A stretch of DNA of 37,586 nucleotides from an uncultured Oscillospiraceae bacterium (GTDB taxonomy: Bacteria > Bacillota > Clostridia > Oscillospirales > Oscillospiraceae). How positions within the stretch are numbered: the stretch's first letter is position 1; each line of letters opens with the position of its first letter. The DNA is taken from contig CANQHN010000026.1 in the NCBI GenBank assembly GCA_947623745.1, forward strand, positions 1-37,586, in the 5' to 3' direction. Below the pieces are notes generated by a model that worked only from the letters and a program-made list of their open reading frames with translations, did not search any database and had not been told where the DNA came from. A program made the position numbers and the translations under genes. Below, piece by piece: positions 14,201 through 21,485 of the stretch.

Positions 14201-14231
14201 AACAAAAATCCGGGGCGAAAACGCTCCCGGA
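14201..14231 (-). terminator. Attenuator terminator in the sulfhydrylase leader
   Basis: On the minus strand, TCCGGGAGCG and CGCCCCGGA (14231-14209) fold into a strong stem with a TTTT loop, followed by TTTTTGTTTT (14208-14199). This is a complete intrinsic terminator located between the promoter and the coding region of the same gene, 40 bases before its start codon. It should therefore be a regulated attenuator rather than a gene-end signal. Confidence 0.7.
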
Positions 14232-14259
14232 CGGCGTACAGCGGCGCACCCCCGAAGGG

Positions 14260-14364
14260 TCAACAGGCGCGATTCTGCGCCCGGGCCGCGTCCGCAGTCC
14301 GGGAGAACAGCATTCGTCCGCAGCGGAAATTGCCGCGCAGCAGAGTCTCAAACAGGGCCAGCAT
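14260..14364 (-). CDS. Putative 34-residue leader peptide upstream of metY
   Basis: A short ORF in the metY leader begins MLALFETLL and ends ARAQNRAC, with AAGGAGG ideally placed 8 bases before its ATG. It lies after the metY promoter and stops 29 bases before the attenuator stem. Cys codons occur mid-way (FRCGR) and as the last sense codon. By analogy with Cys-containing leader peptides known ahead of actinobacterial sulfur genes, ribosome position at Cys or at the stop could decide terminator folding. The ORF and its ribosome binding site are seen directly; the attenuation role is inferred. No known family was recognised. Confidence 0.5.
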   Translation of the reverse strand: MLALFETLLRGNFRCGRMLFSRTADAARAQNRAC

Positions 14365-14414
14365 CCCGCACCCCTCCTTCGATTCAACCCATCTGTCTTG
14401 TGGGATTTGACCGC

Positions 14415-14443
14415 ATTATAATCCTATATTCCCACTTTGTCAA
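14415..14443 (-). promoter_or_regulatory. Consensus sigma-A promoter of metY
   Basis: Minus strand: TTGACA (14443-14438), 17-bp spacer, TATAAT (14420-14415): a perfect match to consensus. The predicted start is near 14408, giving a ~250-base leader with the small ORF and attenuator. Such a strong promoter makes sense if expression is set by termination. No SAM riboswitch pattern was recognised in the leader. Confidence 0.85.
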
Positions 14444-14569
14444 TAGGTAAATTGGATTTTTCTTCGGCTCCGTTCCTGCAAAATTTGAGCAAAACAGAGA
14501 CTATACAAAAAAGACAAAAAAGGGTATCATGGATTATCGACTTTTCAGGCGGTTCGGGAGGTGAGTGCG

Positions 14570-15229
14570 GTGAAGCTGGATCTGGACGAGGCCCTGCGCT
14601 ACCTGGGCGCGGGGGCGGGCGCGCCGGAGGACCTGCGGACCCAGGCGGCGCAGGCCGCCGGGGAGCTGGAGGCCGCCCTCACGCCCAAGTACACCTACCG
14701 GGTGCTGGAGCTGCAGCGACGGGAGAACAGCTTTTCCATGCCCCAGGCGGGGCTGGCGCTGACCGGGCACACCGCCGGGGTGATGCTGGCCCAGTGTAAC
14801 AGGGCCGTGCTGCTGGCCTGCACCTTGGGCGCGGGGTTCGACGCCATGCTGCGCCGGGAGCAGGCCCGGGACATGGCCCGGGCGGTGATCCTGGACGCCT
14901 GCGGCAGCGCCCTGGTGGAGGCCGGGTGCGACGCGGCGGAGCGGGAGCTGGCCGAGCGCCTGCCCGGACTTTATCTCACCGACCGGTTCAGCCCCGGCTA
15001 CGGCGACCTGCCCCTGGAGCTGCAGCCGCTGATCTGCGCCGCCCTGGACACCCGGCGGCGGCTGGGGCTGCACGTCACCGACAGCCTGCTGCTCAACCCG
15101 GCCAAATCGGTCACCGCCATCCTGGGCGTGTCAGACCGGCCGCAGATGGCCCGGGTCCGGGGGTGCGCCCATTGCTCCATGCGGGAGAGCTGCGCCATAC
15201 GAAAGGGAGGGAAACGCTGTGGCGTCTGA
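14570..15229 (+). CDS. Methionine synthase activation-domain protein (stand-alone)
   Basis: A 219-residue protein resembling the reactivation domain that in long MetH enzymes binds SAM and re-methylates oxidised cob(II)alamin. Conserved-looking parts are TYRVLELQRRENSF, LACTLGAGFDAMLRREQARDMARAVILDACGSALVEAGCD, and DRFSPGYGDLPLELQ. The GTG at 14570 is preferred over the GTG at 14561 because GGGAGG (14556-14561) sits 8 bases before it. The C-terminus carries four cysteines (RGCAHCSMRESCAIRK..RC), perhaps a metal or Fe-S site. It overlaps metH by 11 bases, so it is surely co-translated with its partner. A possible weak -10 (TATACA) lies at 14502. Confidence 0.85.
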   Translation: MKLDLDEALRYLGAGAGAPEDLRTQAAQAAGELEAALTPKYTYRVLELQRRENSFSMPQAGLALTGHTAGVMLAQCNRAVLLACTLGAGFDAMLRREQARDMARAVILDACGSALVEAGCDAAERELAERLPGLYLTDRFSPGYGDLPLELQPLICAALDTRRRLGLHVTDSLLLNPAKSVTAILGVSDRPQMARVRGCAHCSMRESCAIRKGGKRCGV

Positions 15230-17582
15230 ATTTTGGAAGAACGGCCTGCTGTTCCTGGACGGGGCCATGGGCACTCAGCTGCAGAAGCGGGGCCTGCCCC
15301 CGGGGGCCGACCCGATCCTGTGGGGCCTGGACCACCCGGACGCCCTGACGGATATCCACCGGGGGTACATCGCCGCGGGCAGTCAGGTCATCTACGCCAA
15401 CACCTTCGGGGCCAGTCCCCGCAAGCTGCAAAGGGCCGGCCGGGACGTGGACCAGGTGGTCGGCGGCGCCGTCGCCATCGCCAGGCGGGCCGCCGGGACA
15501 AGTGCGAAGGTGGCTCTGGACATCGGCCCCCTGGGGGAGCTGCTGGAGCCCATGGGCAGCCTGCGCTTCGAGGACGCCTACGAGCAGTTCAAGGCCGTCG
15601 CCCTGGCTGGAGAGAAGGCCGGGGCCGACCTGGCGGTCATCGAGACCATGACCGACCTGTACGAGACCAAGGCCGCCCTGCTGGCGGTGAAGGAGAACAC
15701 CCGCCTGCCCGTGTTCGTCACCATGTCCTTCGAGGGGAGCGGGCGCACTTTCACCGGCTGTACGGTGGCCTCCATGGCCCGGACGCTGGAGGGGCTCGGG
15801 GCGGACGCCATCGGCCTGAACTGCTCCCTGGGCCCGGATCAGCTGGCCCCGCTGCTCGCCGAACTGTGCCTCAACACCCGCCTGCCGGTCATCGCCAAGC
15901 CCAACGCCGGCCTGCCCGACCCGGTGGACGGCCACTACGACATGGGACCCGAGGAGTTCGCCGCCGCCCTGCTGCCCTGCCTGGAGGCCGGTGTGACCAT
16001 CTTCGGCGGCTGCTGCGGCACCTCGCCGGAGTACATCCGCACCCTCACCGCCGCCTTGTCGGGCCGGCAGCCCGCCAAACGGCGCTACTTGGAGCAGTCC
16101 TTCGTCTGCACCCCCGTCACCCCCCTGCCCCTGACCGGGGTGCGGGTCATTGGGGAGCGCATCAACCCCACGGGGAAAAAACGGTTCCAGCAGGCGCTGC
16201 GGGAGGACGACCTGGACTACATCCTGGAGGTGGCCGTGGCCCAGGAGGACGCGGGGGCGGACATTCTGGACGTGAACGTGGGCTACCCCGGAGTGGACGA
16301 GGTGCGGATGCTTCCCCGGGTGGTGAAGAAATTGCAGAGCGCCGTCTCCCTGCCCCTCCAGCTGGACTCCTCCAACCCCGACGCCCTGGAGGCCGGCCTG
16401 CGGGTGTACAACGGCAAGCCGGCGGTGAACTCGGTCAACGGCGAGCCCGAGGTGATGGCCCGAATTTTGCCCATTGTAAAGAAGTACGGCGCGGCGGTGG
16501 TGGGCCTGACCCTGGACCAGGGGGGCATCCCCCAGACGGCCGGGCAGCGGCTGAACATCGCCAGACGCATCCTCGCCGCCGCCCAGCGCTGCGGCATCCC
16601 CAGGGAGGACGTGTGGATCGACTGCCTCACCCTCACCGTCTCCGCCCAGCAGGAGCAGGCGGCGGAGACGCTGAAGGCGGTGCGGGCTGTCCGGGAGGAG
16701 TTGGGGCTCCAGACCGTGCTGGGGGTGTCCAACATCTCCTTCGGCCTGCCCAACCGGGGGCTCATCAACCAGAATTTCCTCATCCAGGCCATGGGCGCCG
16801 GGCTGACCCTGCCCATCCTCAACCCCAACCTGGGGGAGATGATGGACGCCGTGGCCGCCTTCAAGGTGCTCTCCGGCCAGGACCAGCAGTGCCGGGCCTA
16901 TGTGGAGCGCTTCGCCGCGCCCCCCGTCGACACCAAATCCGCCGCGCCCAGCGCGGCGGCGGAGCTGACCCTGGACGACGCCATCGTCCGGGGGCTGAAG
17001 GCCGACGCGGGCCGCCTGGCCAAGCGGGCCCTGGAGGGGGAGAGCGAGATGGAGCTGGTGGAGCGGCAGCTCATCCCCGCCCTGGACCGGGTGGGGGTGG
17101 ACTACGAGAAGGGCCGGGTGTTCCTGCCCCAGCTGCTCAGCGCCGCCCAGGCCGCCCAGGCGGTGTTCGAGGTCATCCGGGCCTCCATCGCCGAGAAGGG
17201 GGGAGCGCCGGTGAAGAAGGGCACCCTGCTGGTGGCCACCGTGAAGGGGGACATCCACGACATCGGCAAAAACATCGTAAAGACCGTGCTGGAAAACTAC
17301 GGGTACGAGGCCGTCGATCTGGGCCGGGACGTGCCGCCCCAGGCGGTGGCCGACGCGGTGGTGGAGAAGCACATCCGCCTGGTGGGCCTGTCCGCCCTGA
17401 TGACCACCACCCTACCCGCCATGGAGGAGACCATCCGCCTGCTGCGGGCCCTGCCCGAGCAGCCGGTGACCTTTGTGGGCGGCGCGGTGGTGACGCCGGA
17501 GTTCGCCGCCCAGATGGGGGCGGACTACTACGCCAAGGACGCCCGGGCCTCGGTGGAGATCGCCAGGGCGGTGCTCGGATAG
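15219..17582 (+). CDS. metH: Cobalamin-dependent methionine synthase, short form
   Basis: A 787-residue enzyme that transfers a methyl group from 5-methyltetrahydrofolate via cobalamin to homocysteine. Domains: homocysteine-binding barrel (about 1-290) with zinc ligands Cys202, Cys265 and Cys266 (GGCCGTS); pterin-binding barrel (about 305-560, VIGERINPTGKK, DVNVGYPG); B12 cap (about 580-660); B12-binding Rossmann domain with GDIHDIGKN, where His680 ligates cobalt. It lacks the C-terminal activation domain of the ~1200-residue E. coli type; the overlapping upstream gene supplies it. GTG start at 15219 behind GGGAGGG. A strong terminator follows at 17616. Confidence 0.93.
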   Translation: MASEFWKNGLLFLDGAMGTQLQKRGLPPGADPILWGLDHPDALTDIHRGYIAAGSQVIYANTFGASPRKLQRAGRDVDQVVGGAVAIARRAAGTSAKVALDIGPLGELLEPMGSLRFEDAYEQFKAVALAGEKAGADLAVIETMTDLYETKAALLAVKENTRLPVFVTMSFEGSGRTFTGCTVASMARTLEGLGADAIGLNCSLGPDQLAPLLAELCLNTRLPVIAKPNAGLPDPVDGHYDMGPEEFAAALLPCLEAGVTIFGGCCGTSPEYIRTLTAALSGRQPAKRRYLEQSFVCTPVTPLPLTGVRVIGERINPTGKKRFQQALREDDLDYILEVAVAQEDAGADILDVNVGYPGVDEVRMLPRVVKKLQSAVSLPLQLDSSNPDALEAGLRVYNGKPAVNSVNGEPEVMARILPIVKKYGAAVVGLTLDQGGIPQTAGQRLNIARRILAAAQRCGIPREDVWIDCLTLTVSAQQEQAAETLKAVRAVREELGLQTVLGVSNISFGLPNRGLINQNFLIQAMGAGLTLPILNPNLGEMMDAVAAFKVLSGQDQQCRAYVERFAAPPVDTKSAAPSAAAELTLDDAIVRGLKADAGRLAKRALEGESEMELVERQLIPALDRVGVDYEKGRVFLPQLLSAAQAAQAVFEVIRASIAEKGGAPVKKGTLLVATVKGDIHDIGKNIVKTVLENYGYEAVDLGRDVPPQAVADAVVEKHIRLVGLSALMTTTLPAMEETIRLLRALPEQPVTFVGGAVVTPEFAAQMGADYYAKDARASVEIARAVLG

Positions 17583-17615
17583 GGCTGTGATCGGACAAAA
17601 TTCGACTGTGCGGGG

Positions 17616-17652
17616 GCACGGGGCGCCGGACCGGCGCCCCGTGCTCTGTTTT
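17616..17652 (+). terminator. Terminator of the metH operon
   Basis: GCACGGGGCGCC (17616-17627) pairs perfectly with 17633-17644, loop GGACC, followed by CTCTGTTTTTG. Confidence 0.85.
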
Positions 17653-17668
17653 TGTATCCTGACGAAAT

Positions 17669-17780
17669 GCACAAACTGTGCCCCTTATTTTCCTGGAAAG
17701 GAGCGCAAATTTTGTGCAGTTTTTTCTGTTTTTTCCTCTTTGGACAGAGCAGGTGGAAAAACGGCGGGTGAAATTGTGCG
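17669..17780 (+). promoter_or_regulatory. Repeated TTGTGC-type palindromes upstream of the MATE gene
   Basis: The 334-base metH-MATE gap holds the metH terminator, then GCACAAACTGTGC (17669-17681), GCGCAAATTTTGTGC (17703-17717, palindromic with one G-T pair) and a half-site-like GTGAAATTGTGCG (17768-17780), then the MATE promoter. Related dyads ahead of a drug transporter suggest a regulator operator. No regulator gene lies nearby. Confidence 0.35.
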
Positions 17781-17789
17781 TTTTTGCTC

Positions 17790-17817
17790 TTGCAAACCGG
17801 CGCCGGGCGGCTATAAT
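17790..17817 (+). promoter_or_regulatory. Promoter of the MATE transporter gene
   Basis: TTGCAA (17790-17795), 16-bp spacer, TATAAT (17812-17817). The leader to the GTG start at 17917 is about 95 bases. Confidence 0.65.
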
Positions 17818-17916
17818 ATGCCGTACCCTCGGCCGGGACCGGCGTGAGACAGAACGGCCTCCGCCGCCCGGGACCCGAGCGGGCAATTTCTACATTTTTT
17901 AGGAGGAGTCCTTCCC

Positions 17917-19323
17917 GTGACCAAAGACCTTACCACCGGCAATCCCATGCGGCTGATCGTAGGGTTCACCCTGCCCATGCTGCTGGGACTGCTCTTTCAG
18001 CAAATGTACAACATGGTGGACGCCATGATCGTCGGCAAGCTGCTGGGCGCCAACGCCCTGGCGGCGGTGGGCGCCACCGGCTCCATCAACTTCCTTGTCA
18101 TCGGCTTCTGCGCCGGGGTGTGCGGCGGCTTCGCCATCCCCGTGGCACAGCGCAAGGGGGCCGGCGAGCTGTCCAGGATGCGCCGGTACGTGGCCAACGC
18201 TGCCTACCTGGCGGCGGCCTTCGCCGTGGTGCTCACCACCGCCACCGCCCTGCTGTGCCGCCCCATCCTCACGGCTATGCACACCCCGGACGACATCTTC
18301 CAAGACGCCTACCTCTACATCCTGATCATCTTCCTGGGCATCCCCACCACTTTCCTGTACAACATGCTGGCGGAGACCATCCGCGCCCTGGGGGACAGCA
18401 AAACGCCGGTGTTCTTCCTGGCCCTGTCCTCCTGCCTGAACATCCTGCTGGACTTCGCGCTGATCCTGTACTTCCACGCGGGGGTGGCCGGGGCGGCCAT
18501 CGCCACGGTGGCCTCCCAGGGGGTGTCCGGGCTGGCCTGCCTGGTCTACGTGTGGAAAAAGCTGCCTGTCCTGCACCCCAACCGGGCGGAGCGCCGGCTG
18601 AACGCCCACTCCTGCGCCGTGCTGTGCTCCATGGGGATGCCCATGGGTCTGCAGTACTCCATCACCGCCATCGGCTCCATCGTGCTCCAGGCGGCGGTGA
18701 ACGGCCTGGGCAGCCTCTACGTGGCCGCCGTGGCCGCGGGGAGCAAGGTGTTCCAGCTGCTGGCCTGCCCCTACGACGCCATGGGCGCCACCATGGCGAC
18801 CTACTGCGGCCAGAATGTGGGCGCGGGCAAGCTGGACCGGCTGGGCCGCGGCGTGAAGGACTGCGCCCTGCTGGGGCTGGGGTACTCCCTGGCCGCCCTG
18901 GGGGCCATGCTGCTGTTCGCCCCGGCGTGCACCATGTGGTTCCTCGACCCCCAGGAGGAGCAGCTGGAGCTGCTGGTCTCCCTGACCTCCCGGTACATCC
19001 TGATCCTGACCATGTTCTTCTTCCCCCTGGCCCTGGTGAACATCGTGCGCTTCTCCATCCAGGGGATGGGCTTCGGCACCTTCGCCATCCTGGCCGGCGT
19101 CCTGGAGATGATCGCCCGGGCGGCCATGGGAAAGTTCTTCGTCCCCGTCTTTGGGTTCCATGCGGCCTGCTTCGCCCCGGCCACGGCCTGGATCTGCGCC
19201 GACCTGTTCCTGATCCCCGCCTTTGCCGTCTGCGTGAAGCGGCTGCGCCGCCAGTACCGGAACCTGTCCGGCGCGGAGGCCCAGACCCGGCCCGCGCTGC
19301 GCCCCCAGAAATCAAACGCCTAA
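17917..19323 (+). CDS. MATE family efflux transporter
   Basis: A 468-residue, 12-helix Na+- or H+-driven exporter of cationic compounds. The N-terminal helix has the family pattern PMRLIVGFTLPMLLGLLFQQMYNMVDAMIVGKLLGANALAAVGAT. The internal repeat in the second half starts near residue 235 (MGMPMGLQYSITAIGSIVLQAAVNGLG). GTG start with AGGAGGAG (17901-17908) 8 bases upstream. It has its own promoter and a shared bidirectional terminator, so it is monocistronic. The substrate cannot be told from sequence. Confidence 0.9.
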   Translation: MTKDLTTGNPMRLIVGFTLPMLLGLLFQQMYNMVDAMIVGKLLGANALAAVGATGSINFLVIGFCAGVCGGFAIPVAQRKGAGELSRMRRYVANAAYLAAAFAVVLTTATALLCRPILTAMHTPDDIFQDAYLYILIIFLGIPTTFLYNMLAETIRALGDSKTPVFFLALSSCLNILLDFALILYFHAGVAGAAIATVASQGVSGLACLVYVWKKLPVLHPNRAERRLNAHSCAVLCSMGMPMGLQYSITAIGSIVLQAAVNGLGSLYVAAVAAGSKVFQLLACPYDAMGATMATYCGQNVGAGKLDRLGRGVKDCALLGLGYSLAALGAMLLFAPACTMWFLDPQEEQLELLVSLTSRYILILTMFFFPLALVNIVRFSIQGMGFGTFAILAGVLEMIARAAMGKFFVPVFGFHAACFAPATAWICADLFLIPAFAVCVKRLRRQYRNLSGAEAQTRPALRPQKSNA

Positions 19324-19330
19324 AATACAA

Positions 19331-19376
19331 AAAACGGCCGGACAGCTTTTGCTGTCCGGCTCACTTTTTTCCGCTT
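19331..19376. terminator. Bidirectional terminator between MATE and the Gx transporter gene
   Basis: GCCGGACAGC (19337-19346) pairs with 19351-19360, loop TTTT. TCACTTTTTT follows on plus and CGTTTTTTG on minus. It serves the two convergent genes. Confidence 0.85.
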
Positions 19377-19879
19377 TTTTCCAGCTGCGCGATCAAAAAC
19401 TGGGCGCACAGCCCGGTGAAGGTCCCGGCGCACACGGCGGCCAGCACCAGATAGGGCAGGTAGGCCAGCACCGCCCAGGTGCGCATCACCCCGGCGGCCA
19501 CCGCCAGCTGGCCCAGGTTGTGGCACACCGCCGCCATGGGGCTGCACAGCCACAGCTGCCGTTTCGTGAAGATCCTCCGCAGGACCAGCATGGACAGGTA
19601 GCAGGCCGCGCCGCCCCCCAGGCTGTACAGCAGGGTGGACATCTGCCCGGAGAACACCGCCCCCAGGAACACCCGGGCGAAGAGGATCATCAGCGTGTCC
19701 CCCGGCCCCAGCAGGTACATGGCGTACACCGTGACGATGTTGGCCAGCCCCAGCTTCACCCCCGGGATGGGGACGGGCGGCGGGAGCTGGGCCTCGGCCA
19801 TGAAGATGGTCAGAGCGATGGCGGTGAGCAGGGCGCACCGGGTCAACCGGCGGGCGGGGCTGTCATCCCGTGATGGCAT
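19361..19879 (-). CDS. Gx transporter family protein (EetB-like)
   Basis: A 172-residue integral membrane protein of the family annotated as Gx transporter or heptaprenyl diphosphate synthase component I. It has about five helices, with the typical PGVKLGLANIVTVYAMYLLGPGDTLMILFARVFLGAVFSG followed by SLGGGAACYLSMLVLRR. Relatives are ECF S-component-like proteins; in Listeria the EetB protein of the extracellular electron transfer locus belongs here, but its biochemical role is unsettled. It overlaps the upstream NusG-II gene by 17 bases and is last in a three-gene operon with an ApbE flavinyltransferase. Confidence 0.8.
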   Translation of the reverse strand: MPSRDDSPARRLTRCALLTAIALTIFMAEAQLPPPVPIPGVKLGLANIVTVYAMYLLGPGDTLMILFARVFLGAVFSGQMSTLLYSLGGGAACYLSMLVLRRIFTKRQLWLCSPMAAVCHNLGQLAVAAGVMRTWAVLAYLPYLVLAAVCAGTFTGLCAQFLIAQLEKSGKK

Positions 19880-20237
19880 CGACCTGCGCCCCCTCTCCCC
19901 GAAGTTCGATGATCATCCTGTTGGGCAGGCACACGATGGGCACCAGGTCGTCGCTGATCCACCCCTGGTGGACGCAGATCTGGTCGGGGCAGTTGGCGCT
20001 GTCCACCCGGATGCGCCCGGGCTCGGCGGTGATGACGTTGTGCAGGCCCTCTGGGCCCTCCACCGTAAAGGTGACGGGCTCCTTCAAGGCGGACAGGTCG
20101 ATCTCCCGCACCACCTCGCCGTCCAGGGTCACAACGGCCACTGTGCCCGGCGTCCCGGGCCGCAGCAGCAGGAAGGCGGCGCTGGCCGCGGCCAGAAGGA
20201 GCAGCAGGGCCAGGCCCCATTTCACCGGTCTCGTCAT
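19863..20237 (-). CDS. NusG domain II-containing membrane-anchored protein (EetA-like)
   Basis: A 124-residue protein with one N-terminal membrane helix (VKWGLALLLLLAAASAAFLLL) and an extracytoplasmic NusG-II domain. It carries the family cysteine motif NCPDQICVHQGWI and the closing VCLPNRMIIEL. It is not a transcription factor despite the domain name. Proteins of this kind pair with Gx transporters and ApbE, as EetA does in flavin-based electron transfer loci. The start overlaps the apbE stop (ATGA at 20234-20237) and the end overlaps the Gx gene. Confidence 0.82.
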   Translation of the reverse strand: MTRPVKWGLALLLLLAAASAAFLLLRPGTPGTVAVVTLDGEVVREIDLSALKEPVTFTVEGPEGLHNVITAEPGRIRVDSANCPDQICVHQGWISDDLVPIVCLPNRMIIELRGEGAQVDAITG

Positions 20238-21274
20238 GGGAGCACCGTCACCTCCCGGTCCTCATACCCCTGGGCCAGGGCGAAGGAGCCCTCCAGGCCA
20301 GGGGTGATGGAGATGGCGCCGTCCTCCGTGATAAACACCGCCTCCACCCCCAGCTCCGGGTGGTCCCGCAGGAACCGGGCGCCCCGCTCCAGGCCCATGA
20401 CGAACAGGGCGGTGGACAGGCCGTCGCACACAAGGCCGCTCTCCCCCAGGACCGTCACCGAGCCCAGCCCGGAGCGGGCGGGGGCGGCGGTGTCCGGGTC
20501 GATGATGTGCCAGTAGGTCTGGCCGTCCCGCTCAAAAAAGCGCTGATAGCCCCCGGAGGTGCTCATGTGGCCGGACAGGCCCACCACGGCCAGATAACCC
20601 TCCCCCGCCGGGTCCTGCACGCCGATGCGCCAGGGCCCGCCGCCGGGGCGCTCCCCCAGGGCCAGAATGGTGCTCTGCCCCAGGTTGATCAGGGCCTGCC
20701 CGATGCCGGCGCCGCCCAGCAGCTCCTCCAGCTCGTCCGCCGCCCAGCCCTTGGCCACCGCGCCCAGGTCCAGCTCCATCCCCGCCGGGAGGGTCCAGCC
20801 CTCCGGCGTCTCGGCCACGGCGGCGTAGTCGATCCGCTCCGCCAGGGCGTCCAGCTCCGCCTGTTCCGGCACCCGGTACTCCCCGGTGGTGAACCCCCAG
20901 GCCCGCACGGCGGGGTAGGCGGTCAGGTCCAGCGCCCCGCCGGTGGTCCCGCACAGGTCCAGGGCCCGCTCCAGCAGGGCGGAGGTGTCCCCGGAGAGGG
21001 GGGTGGGGGCGCCGCCGGCACGGTTGAGGGCGGCGATCTCGCTGTCCCCGTCCGTGACGGCCAGCGCGGCGTCCAGGGCGGCCAGCTTCTCCGCCGCCGC
21101 GTCCAGGGCGGCCTGATTCTGTCTTGCAGAGGCAGAATATACCGTCAGCTCCATGGCGGTGTCCATGGCCAGCACCGTCCGCTGGGCAGGCTCCGCCTGG
21201 CCCCGGCAGCCGGACAGGGCCGGGAGCAGCAGGGCCGCGGAGAGCAGCGCGGCGGCGACACGTCTGAAACCCAT
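20234..21274 (-). CDS. apbE: FAD:protein FMN transferase (ApbE family lipoprotein)
   Basis: A 346-residue lipoprotein that attaches FMN from FAD to threonines of extracytoplasmic flavoproteins. Start at 21274 behind AAGGAGG. Signal peptide with lipobox LSGC near residue 21. Family motifs in order: MDTAMELTVYS, DGDSEIAALNRAG, LDLTAYPAVRAWGF, LDLGAVAKGWAADEL, LINLGQSTILALG, SGGYQRFFERDGQTYWHIIDPDTAAPA, and CDGLSTALFVMG with the Mg-binding aspartate. First gene of a three-gene operon with the EetA- and EetB-like genes. No target flavoprotein, Ndh2 or PplA is in the window, so the flavinylated partner must lie elsewhere. Confidence 0.92.
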   Translation of the reverse strand: MGFRRVAAALLSAALLLPALSGCRGQAEPAQRTVLAMDTAMELTVYSASARQNQAALDAAAEKLAALDAALAVTDGDSEIAALNRAGGAPTPLSGDTSALLERALDLCGTTGGALDLTAYPAVRAWGFTTGEYRVPEQAELDALAERIDYAAVAETPEGWTLPAGMELDLGAVAKGWAADELEELLGGAGIGQALINLGQSTILALGERPGGGPWRIGVQDPAGEGYLAVVGLSGHMSTSGGYQRFFERDGQTYWHIIDPDTAAPARSGLGSVTVLGESGLVCDGLSTALFVMGLERGARFLRDHPELGVEAVFITEDGAISITPGLEGSFALAQGYEDREVTVLP

Positions 21275-21310
21275 GGGGACCTCCTTGAAGCGGTGTGATT
21301 GGCAGGCCCT

Positions 21311-21339
21311 ATTGTAGCACATCCCGGCGGATTTGTCAT
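21311..21339 (-). promoter_or_regulatory. Promoter of the apbE operon
   Basis: Minus strand: ATGACA (21339-21334), 17-bp spacer, TACAAT (21316-21311), about 37 bases ahead of the start codon. Confidence 0.65.
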
Positions 21340-21398
21340 CCTCGGCGGGAAAATATCCCGTCCAGGGGGCCCTTTCCCCGCAAATATGCCGGGAAGCG

Positions 21399-21427
21399 TT
21401 GCATTTTCCCGCCGCATGGTGTAAACT
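21399..21427 (+). promoter_or_regulatory. Promoter of the nucleoside phosphorylase gene run
   Basis: TTGCAT (21399-21404), 17-bp spacer, TAAACT (21422-21427). It is divergent from the apbE promoter and the start codon is 58 bases downstream of the -10. It probably drives the co-directional genes from 21486 onward. Confidence 0.6.
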
Positions 21428-21485
21428 AAGAAGTTGAAAATGGAAATCTGCCCCTCTCGCGGGCAGGACCGGGAAGGGGAACACC

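Noticed and set aside
14162-14414. SAM riboswitch (S-box) upstream of the O-acetylhomoserine sulfhydrylase gene
   Set aside because: The conserved S-box core and its four-way junction pattern were not found. A translated leader ORF plus terminator explains the region better.
15111-17372. Long minus-strand frame opposite metH, and a plus-strand frame shifted against metH
   Set aside because: Both are shadows of the GC-rich metH gene. Their products are repetitive Gly/Arg/Pro-rich sequences without recognisable motifs.
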